Numbered from the stretch's first letter, positions 7,477-15,844 are shown. The stretch is 64,000 nt of DNA from Alloactinosynnema sp. L-07 (GCF_900070365.1 NZ_LN850107.1:1860001-1924000); one strand, 5' to 3'. Numbers and translations: made by a program. The notes: generated from the sequence alone by a model not told the origin.

Positions 7477-9005
7477 TCAATCGGTGGCAAGTTCACCCGT
7501 TGTCCGCCGATTTCGCCGAGACGGTGAAGTCCCTGCGTCATGGCGAACAGCCCTTCGTTGCTCCACGCTACATCACCGATCAGGTCGGTCAGTAGGTCGG
7601 TATCGAGAGACGAATACCGGTGCAGGCTTGTTGATTCCCAGTTGGCTTCGATCATGCCGCCGAACTCGGTCCAGAAATGCTCGTCGTCAATGACGATCAG
7701 GCTGGCGAATTCGTAGTTTCCGCTCACGAGGTTGAGTCCGAATCCGGTGCATTCGAGCCGCAGGCGGTCCGGCTCGGCCATGAGCCATCGCATGGGAGCG
7801 GACAGCCGGGTCGGGTGCATGGGGTCGGCGCTGCGCTGGTCGCCCGTGGTGCTGTCGACGTCGGAGCGGCCGAACAGCTCTTCCTCCATCTCGCGGCGCA
7901 AGGTCGCGCCGATCTGGGCGTCGGCGCGGAGGTCGATGAGCGGCTGATGGAAGCCCTTCGGGATCACGGCCAGCCGCCGAGAAGCGTTGAGCACGTGGCC
8001 TGAGCGTTCCTGAACCAACAGGAGGTAGTCGGCTTCGCCGCGGTACGGGTCGGCTGGCCGGGCGATAGCTGTCAGGGCCAGGACGCCGCCCGCGCACAGG
8101 CGGCCGGACACGTCGAGAACCGATGCGACGTTCGGTAGGTGGTCGTCGCGGAGGGGGAGCCATTGAGCGCCGGACGCGACGGCGTCGATGAGTTCGCCCT
8201 CTAGGAGGTCCATCGTCAGGGCGTACTCGACGAACGGCGCCGTGCCGACCGTGCCGCCGATGTGTTCCTTGCGGACGTCGATTCCGGTCAACCGGTACAA
8301 GGGGCTGTCGACCATTCGGATGTTCATCGTCAGGGTTTCGGCCAGTCGCTGGATCGCGGCGTCGGTGGCGTCCTCGTCAAGGCTGGCGATCGGGTCTGGT
8401 GCTCCGCGCTTGGCGCTGAGTTGGTCGTGGGTGGGGCGTAGCGGGCAGTCGAGGTCCAGCCAGTCCGGCCGCGTCAGAATGCTGGTATCGACCATGGCGT
8501 CTCTGCCGCAGCGGGCGCGGTAAAGGCCGTGCGGCGCTGGCATCTCGCCGTAGTAGTTCTCAAGGGCCGCCACGACTTCGCGTTGTTGAACGCGGGCGCG
8601 GCGGCTTCCGCGGTCCTGCAGCTCGCGCGCGTCGGTGCGGATGAGGCGACGGGCGACGCCATGCCGTGCCGAGCCTGGTTCCAAGCCTGCGTGCTGGTCG
8701 AGCCAGTCGAGGGCCGCGCCGATGTGGGGGTCGGCGCTGAGTCGGATCTCGGCGTCGGTCGCGTCTGTGTCAGGTTGGTCGCTGCTGGCGTCGAAGCGGG
8801 CGCGAACTGCGGCCGGTGCCTGCTCCAACGTGGTGTCGAGCGCCTGTTGCCAGACGGTCTGCGGTCGGAGGGTTGGCTTCTGATGCCAGCCAGCGACCGT
8901 GCGGACCCCGACGCCCAAAAGATCGGCGAACGCCTCATTTGAGAGCCGCAATGCGGCCTGGAGGTCGCACGCCAATTTCCCGGTCCAGCCGTTCGACAGG
9001 TTCAC
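7461..9005 (-). CDS. HTH regulator with Nudix-like C-terminal region (second paralogue)
   Basis: GTG 9005 is preferred because the protein then begins NLSNGWTGKLACDLQ, leading into a DNA-binding domain (NEAFADLLGVGVRTVAGWH). The C-terminal ~350 residues parallel the first paralogue: shared blocks include FVEYALTMDLLEGEL, LRREMEEELFGR (Nudix-like helix), DPMHPTRLSAPMRWL and LNLVSGNYEFASL. The N-terminal DNA-binding parts differ, so the two proteins should read different sites. It is coupled to the cupin gene downstream by overlap. This pair around a cupin looks like a regulatory switch of the element (inference). Confidence 0.7.
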   Translation of the reverse strand: MNLSNGWTGKLACDLQAALRLSNEAFADLLGVGVRTVAGWHQKPTLRPQTVWQQALDTTLEQAPAAVRARFDASSDQPDTDATDAEIRLSADPHIGAALDWLDQHAGLEPGSARHGVARRLIRTDARELQDRGSRRARVQQREVVAALENYYGEMPAPHGLYRARCGRDAMVDTSILTRPDWLDLDCPLRPTHDQLSAKRGAPDPIASLDEDATDAAIQRLAETLTMNIRMVDSPLYRLTGIDVRKEHIGGTVGTAPFVEYALTMDLLEGELIDAVASGAQWLPLRDDHLPNVASVLDVSGRLCAGGVLALTAIARPADPYRGEADYLLLVQERSGHVLNASRRLAVIPKGFHQPLIDLRADAQIGATLRREMEEELFGRSDVDSTTGDQRSADPMHPTRLSAPMRWLMAEPDRLRLECTGFGLNLVSGNYEFASLIVIDDEHFWTEFGGMIEANWESTSLHRYSSLDTDLLTDLIGDVAWSNEGLFAMTQGLHRLGEIGGQRVNLPPIEWEIR

Positions 9006-9143
9006 TTGGCGACCCCCGAATCGCGTTTGTGCACTGGTTCGGCACTGCTTCCGCACTGGTGTTGCACTGCTTCGGCATGGGACCGCGGCGCGATTCCCCG
9101 TTGAATTATTGGCATGAAGAACATGCAGCTCACAGCCCGATCG

Positions 9144-9527
9144 CTACCGCTTCGAGCGGACGTGATCGGCCACGACGGAAAGATCCGCCTGGATGTCGGC
9201 AAGGCGGTCGGTGATCTCGGCAAGACGCAGCTCGACAGCATCCAAACGGGACTCGATTCTGTTCGCGTCCTCGGCGGTCGGGTCGTCCGGATGCGGGGGC
9301 TTTCGCCCGTGCAGCACCGATTCCAGGTGCGACGGGTGCAGGCCGAGCGTGGTCGACAGCGCTTCGAGGGTGCGCGCGCTCCGCCTGCGTTCGACGGTGT
9401 GGTGCTGGAGTTCGCGGACGATCGCCTGCGACACCTGCGACTTCTCGGCGAGCGTGCGTTGCTGCCAGCCGAGTTCCCGCACACGTTCGTTGATGGCCTT
9501 CGAGACCGCTGCCCAGTCTTCCGTCAC
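9144..9527 (-). CDS. Xre-family HTH regulator with coiled-coil tail
   Basis: GTG 9527 follows GGAGG at good spacing, so I prefer it to a longer start at 9629. Residues 10-70 hold a helix-turn-helix (TLAEKSQVSQAIVRELQHH, then LEALSTTLGLHPSHLE). The last 45 residues are a Leu/Ala heptad-like helix (IESRLDAVELRLAEITDRL) suited to dimerisation. It is divergent from the excisionase-like gene at 9696, the usual place for a repressor of excision and transfer functions. Confidence 0.7.
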   Translation of the reverse strand: MTEDWAAVSKAINERVRELGWQQRTLAEKSQVSQAIVRELQHHTVERRRSARTLEALSTTLGLHPSHLESVLHGRKPPHPDDPTAEDANRIESRLDAVELRLAEITDRLADIQADLSVVADHVRSKR

Positions 9528-9695
9528 CCATTCCTCCGCGCTCCGCCTCAGCGCCGAGATTAGCGGCTGTTGACCATTCCGCGGCGCGACACCACGAATC
9601 GTCGCGCCGATCCGAACAAGCGCGCCCATTGTATAGCTGATATCGGCAACTGAGCGCCTAAATCATCATTCCTTCGTTCAAAGGACACATTCCTC

Positions 9696-9878
9696 ATGAG
9701 CACCACTCTGCCCAAAACCAAGTACCTGACCATCCGAGAAGCGGCCTTCGTCCTCGGCGTGCCGAGGGACCACGTGAGCCGCGCGATCCGGGTCGGAGTC
9801 ATCCACGCTGTACGGCGGCGCTCCGGGCTGGCCGTTCCGTCGAGCGAGATCGTGAAGTGGCTCGGGGGTGCGGGATGA
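9696..9878 (+). CDS. xis: excisionase-like winged-helix DNA-binding protein
   Basis: A 60-residue protein with one MerR/excisionase-type helix-turn-helix (YLTIREAAFVLGVPRDHVSRA, with a basic second half and VPSSEIVKWL). Size and fold match excisionases of actinomycete integrative elements, which steer the integrase toward excision. It begins the rightward operon and its TGA overlaps the ATG of the WhiB gene. The symbol is assigned by role and position; no closely related xis was compared. Confidence 0.6.
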   Translation: MSTTLPKTKYLTIREAAFVLGVPRDHVSRAIRVGVIHAVRRRSGLAVPSSEIVKWLGGAG

Positions 9879-10210
9879 ACGAGCTGATCGAGACCGCGTG
9901 GCGGCTGGACCGCCTGCGCTGGGTTCCGACCGACGTCCTCGGCGACATCGTGGTGAACCAGGGCGCGTGTATGGACGCCTACGCCGCGGGGGAGCAGCCC
10001 GACTGGCTCGGGCTTGCGCAGACCGACCGGGAGTTGGCGGCGCGGTTGTGCGCTGGCTGTCAGGTCAAGGACCAGTGCCTGGAGTTCGAGTTGCGCACGG
10101 CCGGCGAGGACACCGTCGGTGTCTGGGGTGCGCTGGACCAGGCCGACCGCCGCGCGTTGCTGCCGTACTGGCGGCAGCGCGGCGAACGGGCCGGGGAGGT
10201 TGGCCAGTGA
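9875..10210 (+). CDS. WhiB-family iron-sulfur transcription factor
   Basis: ATG 9875 overlaps the previous stop as ATGA; 111 residues. The four WhiB cysteines are visible: GACMDAY, then LCAGC and, five residues on, QVKDQC. They are followed by the GVWGALDQADRR turn that is the family signature before the basic DNA-binding tail. WhiB-like proteins bind a [4Fe-4S] cluster and act with sigma factors. Here it is probably an element-encoded regulator of transfer or of host development. Confidence 0.85.
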   Translation: MNELIETAWRLDRLRWVPTDVLGDIVVNQGACMDAYAAGEQPDWLGLAQTDRELAARLCAGCQVKDQCLEFELRTAGEDTVGVWGALDQADRRALLPYWRQRGERAGEVGQ

Positions 10211-10527
10211 TCAACCTCCAGATGACGGAGATCCTCGCGGGTGCGGGGGCGCTGATCGTTCTGTTCGTGGTCTGGCGTGCGGGAGCGCGTCGGGCGAAGG
10301 CGGCGGCTGAGGCCACGCGGAGCGGGGCGCGGTTCGTCTCGCTGGCTGGTCGGGTGCTGTTCAACGCGGGGCTGATCGTGGCCGTTCAGTGGGTCGTGAT
10401 TGCGAACGCGGGGGACCGGTGGCTGTTGCTGGCGGCGCTCGGGTTGCCTGCGCTGTTCGCGGCTTACGCGCTTACTCGGGCGTTGACGGTGACCACGGTC
10501 GACACGTCACGTGGGAGGAAGCGGTGA
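10207..10527 (+). CDS. small membrane protein of the transfer operon
   Basis: GTG 10207 overlaps the WhiB stop as GTGA; 106 residues. There are two or three hydrophobic helices (ILAGAGALIVLFVVW, FNAGLIVAVQWVVIANA, LLLAALGLPALFAAYAL) and a basic loop between the first two. It ends in RGRKR. Position between WhiB and a DUF2637-like protein fits small membrane proteins that accompany TraB in actinomycete elements, where they help plasmid spread along the mycelium; that role is inferred. Confidence 0.65.
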   Translation: MINLQMTEILAGAGALIVLFVVWRAGARRAKAAAEATRSGARFVSLAGRVLFNAGLIVAVQWVVIANAGDRWLLLAALGLPALFAAYALTRALTVTTVDTSRGRKR

Positions 10528-10985
10528 ACCGCGCTGAACGGTTGGCGCGCGACGCGGCTACGGCGGCGGAGGTACGGGCGTTTCAGACGCACCCCGACGT
10601 CGTGGCGCTGCGGATCGAACGCGTGCGGCGGCAAGTCGACTGGATGTGCTGGTCCGGGATCGTCCTCGGGCTGGCGTTCACGATGACCAACGTGCAGGGG
10701 TTCGCGGCGGACGGGGTGCCGCCGTGGTCCCTGCCCTGGATCGCGGCGTGGGTGCTCGACCCCACGGTGTCGCTGGTGTTGCTCGCGATCCTGCGAGCGG
10801 AGCAGGTGACGGCGCGGTATCAGATCCAGACGGGACCATGGGTGCGGCGGGCGAAGTGGTTCACGCTGGCGGCGACGTACGTGATGAACACGTGGGCGTC
10901 CTTCGCGGCTGGGTCCGTTGCGTCGATCGTGCTGCACTCGGTGCCGCCGCTGGTCGTGTTCGTCGCGGCTGAGGCGGATCAGTGA
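10524..10985 (+). CDS. DUF2637-like membrane protein
   Basis: GTG 10524 overlaps the previous stop; 153 residues. After a charged N-terminal helix come four hydrophobic segments (WSGIVLGLAFTMTNVQGFA, WIAAWVLDPTVSLVLLAIL, WFTLAATYVMNTWASFAAG, VLHSVPPLVVFVAAE). This arrangement is the one I know from DUF2637 proteins, which accompany TraB and RepSA genes in actinomycete integrative elements. Probably part of the transfer apparatus at the hyphal membrane. Confidence 0.7.
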   Translation: MNRAERLARDAATAAEVRAFQTHPDVVALRIERVRRQVDWMCWSGIVLGLAFTMTNVQGFAADGVPPWSLPWIAAWVLDPTVSLVLLAILRAEQVTARYQIQTGPWVRRAKWFTLAATYVMNTWASFAAGSVASIVLHSVPPLVVFVAAEADQ

Positions 10986-10998
10986 TCTTCGCGAGCGG

Positions 10999-11217
10999 TT
11001 GACGGACGCCGCCCTCCAGGCCGTGAACGGGGCGGCCGTTCACGTGAACGCTCCGGTTGTTCGGAAGGTGTTCGCGGACTACCTGGCGGACGCTCGGGCC
11101 GCGTGGATGGCGGAGGTCGAGATCACGCCCGCGTGGATTCGGCAGGTCACGGAGTGCTCGCGCGGGTTGTCGCCGAAGCTGGCTAAGGCGCTGCGGGCGG
11201 AGGTCGGTCATGAGTGA
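10999..11217 (+). CDS. small hypothetical protein upstream of TraB
   Basis: About 72 residues from TTG 10999, an uncertain start, since coding character begins slightly earlier. The segment APVVRKVFADYLADARAAW and the C-terminal LSPKLAKALRAEVGHE look like a small helical DNA-associated protein. Its stop (11215-11217) overlaps the ATG of the traB-like gene. No family recognised. Confidence 0.5.
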   Translation: MTDAALQAVNGAAVHVNAPVVRKVFADYLADARAAWMAEVEITPAWIRQVTECSRGLSPKLAKALRAEVGHE

Positions 11218-13342
11218 CGACTTGCCGGTGCGCGCGGTGCTGGACGCGGAGTTGGTCGAGGAACCGGCGCCTGCCGTGTACTTCCGGCCGAAGGTTGGAC
11301 GGCTCACGTCGTGGTGGCTGCGGTCGCCGAGGGTGCCGCATCGGTTGAAGAGCCGCGTTCAGGCTCGGCAAGCGGTTCGGGACGCTGTGGCGGCGGTGCT
11401 TCGGTCGCCGTTGCGGTTCCTCGGTGGCGTCGTCCGGGGGCTGGTGACCGGCGCGCGATGGTGGCGGCGGTGGGTGACCGTGCGGGACTACCGGGAGGCT
11501 GCGGAGCAGTCCGAGAAGCTGGCGGACAAGTTCGAGGACATCCGCGCCTTGATCATCTTCCGGTGGAAGGTAACCGGGGCGGTTGCGGTCGTCGTGGCGC
11601 TCGGGCTGGCGGTTGCCGATCTCGTCTATGGGTCTGCGGTGTTTTGGGTCGCTGGATCGGTTGTGGCGGTGGCGTTGGCCGTTCTCGGGCGGCGCAAGGA
11701 TGGCAGTCCGGGGCGTAAGGCCGTGCTGGCTGGTCCTCGGACGCTCACCTGGACGATGGACCCGCAAGTGTTGGTCGACGCGTTCCGGGACGCGAAGCTG
11801 ATCGGCAAGGACGAGACGCTGCGGCTGGTCGAGCGGGCTACTCGGATGGGTGAGGGTTGGGCCGTCACGGTCGACCTTCCGGCTACGCGTAAGGCCGCGG
11901 ACGTGATCAAGGGGCGAGAGGCGTTAGCGTCGGCTCTGGCCGTCGATGAGGTTCAGCTCAGCGTTGAGCGGGTGCGTGGGAACGGTGGTCACGCTGGTCG
12001 GGTCGCGATGTGGGTTGCTGATCAAGATCCGTACGCGTCGCCTCCTGTTCGGACGCCTTTGCTCGACGTTCCGGGGTGGGATGCGTGGCGGCCGGTGCCG
12101 TTCGGGCGGGATGCGCGGGATCGGCGGGTGGATCTTCCGTTGGTCTGGACGTCGCTGCTCGTGGGTGCGATTCCTCGGCAGGGCAAGACGTTCGCGGCTC
12201 GGTTGGCCGCGGCGGGCTTGATCCTGGACCCGCACACGCGGCTGTATGTGGCTGACTTCAAGGCCGGGAAGGACTGGGACGCGGCCGGTCACGTCGCGCA
12301 CCGGTTCATGGCGGGTGACGAGTCGGAGCACGTGTTGACGCTCGTGGCGTGGCTGGTCGAGCTGGTCGGCGAAGTCCAGGCGCGGTATCGGCGGATGCGG
12401 TCGCTGGACGATGCGACGTGCCCGGAATCGAAGGTGACTCCGGCGATGTCTCGGGACACGGCGTTGAACATGCCGATCACGGCGATCTTCGTCGATGAAG
12501 TTCAGGTGCCGCTCGAAGACCGGACGCCGGTCCGGGTCGAGGACAAGAAACTCACGGCGGGGGAGTACGTCGGCGAGCTTCTGACATGGCTGGCCAAGAA
12601 GGGACCGGCTGCGGGCGTGGTCTTGGTGCTGGCGACGCAGCGGCCGGACTCGAAGACGATCCCGTCCGGTCTCCGTGCGGTCCTTGGCTCTCGGTTCGCG
12701 CTGCGGGTCATGGACTGGCGGGACTCGAACATCGTTCTTGGGGAGCAGATGAACACCCGCGGGTACGACAGCAGTCGGCTGCTGGCGTCGCACAAGGGCG
12801 TCGGGATCTTGCGGCCGGACGGGGAGACGCAGGCCGGGGCCGACGTGCTCGCGTTGACGGTGCGGACGTACTACATGCCTAACGAGGACTGGCAGACCAT
12901 CTGTCGTCGCGGTCGCGCGCTGCGGGAGGCGGTCGGGACGCTCACCGGTCACGCGGCCGGACAGGACACGACGCCGGTGCTCGACCACGCAGCGGCGGCG
13001 AAGGCGATCGGGGCGGGTACCGGCAAGCGGACCGCATGGCTATCGGACGGACTGCCGGAACCGCTGGCGTCCGTTGTGGACTACCTAGGAGATGAGCTTG
13101 ATGAAGATGGACGCGACTTCGTACCGACCGCTGAACTCACGGAAGCACTCGACGTCGAGCCCACGGCGTTCGCGCGGCAAATGGGCGAGCTGGGATGTCG
13201 ACCGACCCGCAACCGCGTGCCGACCGAGGACGGAGGAGTCCGTCGCGTTCGCGGCTACTTCACTGCGGACGTCCGGTCCGCGATCAGACGCGCGACTGGT
13301 GAAATCGGCTCTGGCGGAGGCTCGGGCGGTGGTGGTCCGTGA
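11210..13342 (+). CDS. traB: TraB/FtsK-type DNA translocase of the conjugative element
   Basis: 710 residues from ATG 11210. Two membrane spans lie near residues 120-165 (VTGAVAVVVALGLAVADLV and AVFWVAGSVVAVALAVLG), followed by an FtsK/SpoIIIE-type ATPase. Walker A is GAIPRQGKT near residue 320 and Walker B is IFVDEV near 425; VLVLATQRP fits the sensor region. A C-terminal winged-helix-like part (residues ~620-700) would bind clt-type DNA repeats. In streptomycetes a single TraB moves double-stranded plasmid or element DNA between hyphae. It heads a group with the 54-aa and recombinase genes. The symbol is by family. Confidence 0.85.
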   Translation: MSDDLPVRAVLDAELVEEPAPAVYFRPKVGRLTSWWLRSPRVPHRLKSRVQARQAVRDAVAAVLRSPLRFLGGVVRGLVTGARWWRRWVTVRDYREAAEQSEKLADKFEDIRALIIFRWKVTGAVAVVVALGLAVADLVYGSAVFWVAGSVVAVALAVLGRRKDGSPGRKAVLAGPRTLTWTMDPQVLVDAFRDAKLIGKDETLRLVERATRMGEGWAVTVDLPATRKAADVIKGREALASALAVDEVQLSVERVRGNGGHAGRVAMWVADQDPYASPPVRTPLLDVPGWDAWRPVPFGRDARDRRVDLPLVWTSLLVGAIPRQGKTFAARLAAAGLILDPHTRLYVADFKAGKDWDAAGHVAHRFMAGDESEHVLTLVAWLVELVGEVQARYRRMRSLDDATCPESKVTPAMSRDTALNMPITAIFVDEVQVPLEDRTPVRVEDKKLTAGEYVGELLTWLAKKGPAAGVVLVLATQRPDSKTIPSGLRAVLGSRFALRVMDWRDSNIVLGEQMNTRGYDSSRLLASHKGVGILRPDGETQAGADVLALTVRTYYMPNEDWQTICRRGRALREAVGTLTGHAAGQDTTPVLDHAAAAKAIGAGTGKRTAWLSDGLPEPLASVVDYLGDELDEDGRDFVPTAELTEALDVEPTAFARQMGELGCRPTRNRVPTEDGGVRRVRGYFTADVRSAIRRATGEIGSGGGSGGGGP

Positions 13343-13503
13343 GCGCTGGCAGATCGGTCGACGGACCGGTCACGGTCCACCTTCCTGACGAACTACCTGT
13401 GCTGACACGTCGAGGCTGGCGCATACTGCTTGAGGTGTTGGTGGAGTTGGCGGCCGATCCTGTCGAGGACGGGCCGGGCGAAGGGGGATCTGATGACTCT
13501 TGA
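13339..13503 (+). CDS. small hypothetical protein between traB and the recombinase
   Basis: GTG 13339 overlaps the traB stop as GTGA, and its own TGA (13501-13503) lies inside the recombinase gene, which starts at 13493. The 54 residues include a hydrophobic/Leu-rich helix (GWRILLEVLVELAADP) and an acidic Gly-rich tail. Its chief evidence is the double overlap. It may serve translational coupling of the recombinase or be a small adaptor. Confidence 0.5.
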   Translation: MSAGRSVDGPVTVHLPDELPVLTRRGWRILLEVLVELAADPVEDGPGEGGSDDS

Positions 13504-15379
13504 AATCAGCCGCAATCCATGGGCGACGCTCGATGACTTGCTGGGCATCGAGGTTGAGACGGTGGTTGACGACGGGATCGGTCCTCTTGGGTTCTACGGC
13601 CGTTGCTCGACGGAGGACAACCAAGACCCGGAGACATCGCACGGGTGGCAGTTGGGCAACGCGCGCAAGTTCGTGGAACCACTCGGCGGCTCGGTGGTCG
13701 CTGAGTTCTTTGACATCGGTCAGTCGAGGTCGGTCCCGTGGGATCGGCGCCATGAGGCTGCACGGCTGCTCGCGGCGCTGAAAGACCCGGACCGCGGGTG
13801 GAACGCGCTTGTCGTCGGTGAGGGCACGCGTTGTTGGTTCGGCAATCAGTTCTCGCTGATCGCGCCGCGGTTCGCCGCGTACGGCGTGGATCTGTGGGTA
13901 CCTGAACTGGGCGGGAAGTTCGATCCGAAGAATCCGTCGCACAAGATGCTCATGAGCGTCCTTGGCGGCATGAGCGAGTCGGAACGTCAGCATGTGCAGG
14001 CGCGCGTCCGTGCCGCGATGGACGCGCAGGTCATCAATGAAGGTCGGCACCAAGGTGGGCGTGCGCCGTACGGCTACGTGGTGGTCGACGGTGGACCGCA
14101 TCCGAATCCGAGGAAGGCGGCCGAAGGATTCCGGCTGCGCTTGCTCGCGATAGACGACGGGTCAGCAGAGGCCGTTCGGCGGATCTTCGGTGAGTATCTG
14201 GATGGCGCGGGTGATCGGGCGATTGCGAACGGACTCAACCGGGACGGGATTCCGTGTCCCTCGGCGCGGCGGCCGGATCAGAATCGGCATCGGTTGGCCG
14301 ATGGTTGGCAGGGGAGCACGGTCCGCGCGATCTTGGAGAATCCGCGGTACACCGGTTATGCAGTGTTCGGTCGGTGGGTCAAGCACGAGACGTTGGTGAA
14401 TCCCGACGACGTGGCCGCGGGCCACGTCGTCCGGTTCCGTCGATCCGAGCCTGATCGGATTGTGCGGTCCCGTCAGCAGGCTCACCCGGAGATCGTGACC
14501 GTTGAGGTCTTCACTCTCACTCCAGGGTCGGCGGCGCTCGATGAGCACCCGAAGACAGTGAATCTGCGGGAGGACCACATCGTGCCCGCGCTGAACGAAT
14601 GGCTCGGAGAGCGGTTCAGCCGAGAGAACATTGAGGACACCGTTGCGGGGCTGTTCGGCTCCCAGGACGCCACGGTCCACACGGGCAAGCATGAGAACGC
14701 CAGGAAACGGCTGCAGGACGCCGAGACGCGCCTCAAGCGGCACACGGCGGCTATCTCGGCTGGTGTGGACCCGATGGCGCTTGTGGAGGCGATCAACGAC
14801 GCGCAGGCCGACAGGGAGGCCGCGCGGGCTGAGTTGGCCGTCACACCCGCCGAACCCACTTTGACTGAGGCACAGGTTCGGGCGTTGGTGGACAAGCTGG
14901 GAGACGTCGGAGCGAAGATCGAGACCGCGCGACCCGAACGGCTCCCGGAGATCTACGCGGAGATGGGTCTTGAGCTGCGTTTTGAGCAAAAAGAAAGGGC
15001 TGTCTATGTGACAGCCCGTCCTCGTGTGGTTAGCGAGTGTGTCCGAGGGGGGACTCGAACACGTGTTCGTGGAAATTCCCCCGGAATCCGGGAGATTTCA
15101 TGTCCCGGACTGTATCAGCCGGCTCTCGCGTCGAGTCAAGTATCCCACGGATCGGTGTTGCGGGTCGTTGCGGAGCGCTACCGCCGCGACGACGATGTGC
15201 TCGGCTGTGAGTGTGGCTTACACCTGTGCGCGGCGTGGATGATCGAGGCCTACCTCTTTCGGGTCGGTGCCCCTAAGCCGAAGATCTGCTCGTCCGGATC
15301 GTCGACTCGGCGGGCGCACTTCGCAGCATCCGCTCCAATTGGCCGCGGGGTTGTGCTGTCTCGACCGAGAAGGTGGTGA
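13493..15379 (+). CDS. int: large serine recombinase (integrase) whose frame runs through the attachment core
   Basis: ATG 13493. The catalytic domain is near the N terminus: FYGRCSTEDNQ puts the nucleophile at about Ser39, followed by SRSVPWDRRHEA and GMSESERQHVQARV. The recombinase DNA-binding region carries GGRAPYGYVVV and RAILENPRYTGYAVF, and a coiled coil lies near residues 400-480. Codons ~516-523 (ECVRGGTRT) coincide with a tRNA 3'-end sequence at 15040-15060. The ~105 residues beyond look non-conserved and probably stem from sequence joined at the junction, so the C terminus should differ between circular and integrated forms. Serine integrases need the element's Xis-type partner for excision. 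Confidence 0.85.
   Translation: MTLEISRNPWATLDDLLGIEVETVVDDGIGPLGFYGRCSTEDNQDPETSHGWQLGNARKFVEPLGGSVVAEFFDIGQSRSVPWDRRHEAARLLAALKDPDRGWNALVVGEGTRCWFGNQFSLIAPRFAAYGVDLWVPELGGKFDPKNPSHKMLMSVLGGMSESERQHVQARVRAAMDAQVINEGRHQGGRAPYGYVVVDGGPHPNPRKAAEGFRLRLLAIDDGSAEAVRRIFGEYLDGAGDRAIANGLNRDGIPCPSARRPDQNRHRLADGWQGSTVRAILENPRYTGYAVFGRWVKHETLVNPDDVAAGHVVRFRRSEPDRIVRSRQQAHPEIVTVEVFTLTPGSAALDEHPKTVNLREDHIVPALNEWLGERFSRENIEDTVAGLFGSQDATVHTGKHENARKRLQDAETRLKRHTAAISAGVDPMALVEAINDAQADREAARAELAVTPAEPTLTEAQVRALVDKLGDVGAKIETARPERLPEIYAEMGLELRFEQKERAVYVTARPRVVSECVRGGTRTRVRGNSPGIREISCPGLYQPALASSQVSHGSVLRVVAERYRRDDDVLGCECGLHLCAAWMIEAYLFRVGAPKPKICSSGSSTRRAHFAASAPIGRGVVLSRPRRW
14986..15017 (-). terminator. intrinsic terminator on the minus strand inside the recombinase gene
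   Basis: Arms 14997-15004 and 15010-15017 (GACAGCCC and its complement) form an 8-bp stem with a 5-base loop. On the minus strand it is followed by TTTCTTTTT. It lies about 20 bases beyond the minus-strand tRNA 3'-end sequence at 15040-15060. It would therefore terminate a tRNA transcript while also being coding sequence of the recombinase. Confidence 0.65.
15040..15060 (-). other. attachment-site core: 3' end of a tRNA gene (T-loop and acceptor strand)
   Basis: On the minus strand this reads GTTCGAGTCCCCCCTCGGAC plus A, i.e. a T-loop (TTCGAGTC), the 3' T-stem and a 7-base 3' acceptor strand, close to actinobacterial tRNA-Leu ends. The matching 5' part (GGGGG T-stem, anticodon arm) is not present on the higher-coordinate side, so this is only the 3' fragment. 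It marks the right attachment core of the conjugative element. No second copy was found in the window. Confidence 0.65.
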
Positions 15380-15680
15380 ACCCGAGGCGCTCCACCCGCA
15401 TCGTCTGCAGCTTCGCGGTTGCCCGCTCGACCAGTGTTCGGTCACCGCTTGCCCGAGCGTGTTCGACCGCCCTTTGGAAGTGCGCGACCCGTACCAAGGG
15501 ATCGGCTGCCTCACCCACTGTGATCCAGACCTCGACCCTCTCCGCCCAGAGCCGTCGACTTTCCTCGGGCAGTTCTTGAAGGCTCCTGGGCGATCAGCAC
15601 ATCAATGAAGCCCAGAAGCACGCCAGGTGCCGGGAGGACGATGAAGCGCCAGACGTGCTCGAGTAGCGACCTTGGGGTCG
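15273..15680 (-). pseudogene. fragment of a hypothetical actinobacterial protein, frameshifted
   Basis: The downstream part (stop 15273) encodes a coherent helical segment: LQELPEESRRLWAERVEVW, then LVRVAHFQRAVEHARASG and ERLGFTTFSVETAQPRG. Immediately upstream, in another frame, is a hydrophobic segment (FIVLPAPGVLLGFIDVLIAQ) that fits its N terminus. A one-base shift near 15585 joins them. Broken remnant; function unknown. Confidence 0.4.
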
Positions 15681-15810
15681 ACCACGTGCCTGGCTTAGCT
15701 CAGCGAGGCTGGGCAGGTCTATGTCGGCCACCATGCGCAGGTCCGAAGCACCCAACAGTGCTGGTCGGGGCGGTCGCGCAAGGCGGCAGCACATGCCTGG
15801 CAGGCGATGA

Positions 15811-15844
15811 CCACCACCCCCGTCGAGCTCGACGGGGGTGGTGG
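15811..15844. repeat. 34-bp perfect palindrome without loop
   Basis: Bases 15811-15827 are exactly reverse-complementary to 15828-15844, with CGTCGAG/CTCGACG at the centre and a C-run/G-run flank. It lies between decayed gene fragments. It may be a bidirectional terminator or a protein or resolution site. Confidence 0.6.

Noticed and set aside
11924..12988. A 354-residue minus-strand frame across the traB-like gene
   Set aside because: Arg/His/Pro-rich antisense shadow; the plus strand shows Walker A and B motifs.
2811..15060. Replication initiator (RepSA or primase/polymerase) expected in this type of element
   Set aside because: No open frame with a Rep, prim-pol or helicase motif lies between 2811 and 15060.
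15040..15125. A complete tRNA gene on the minus strand
   Set aside because: Only the T-loop and 3' acceptor strand are present; no matching 5' acceptor, D-arm or anticodon stem can be folded.
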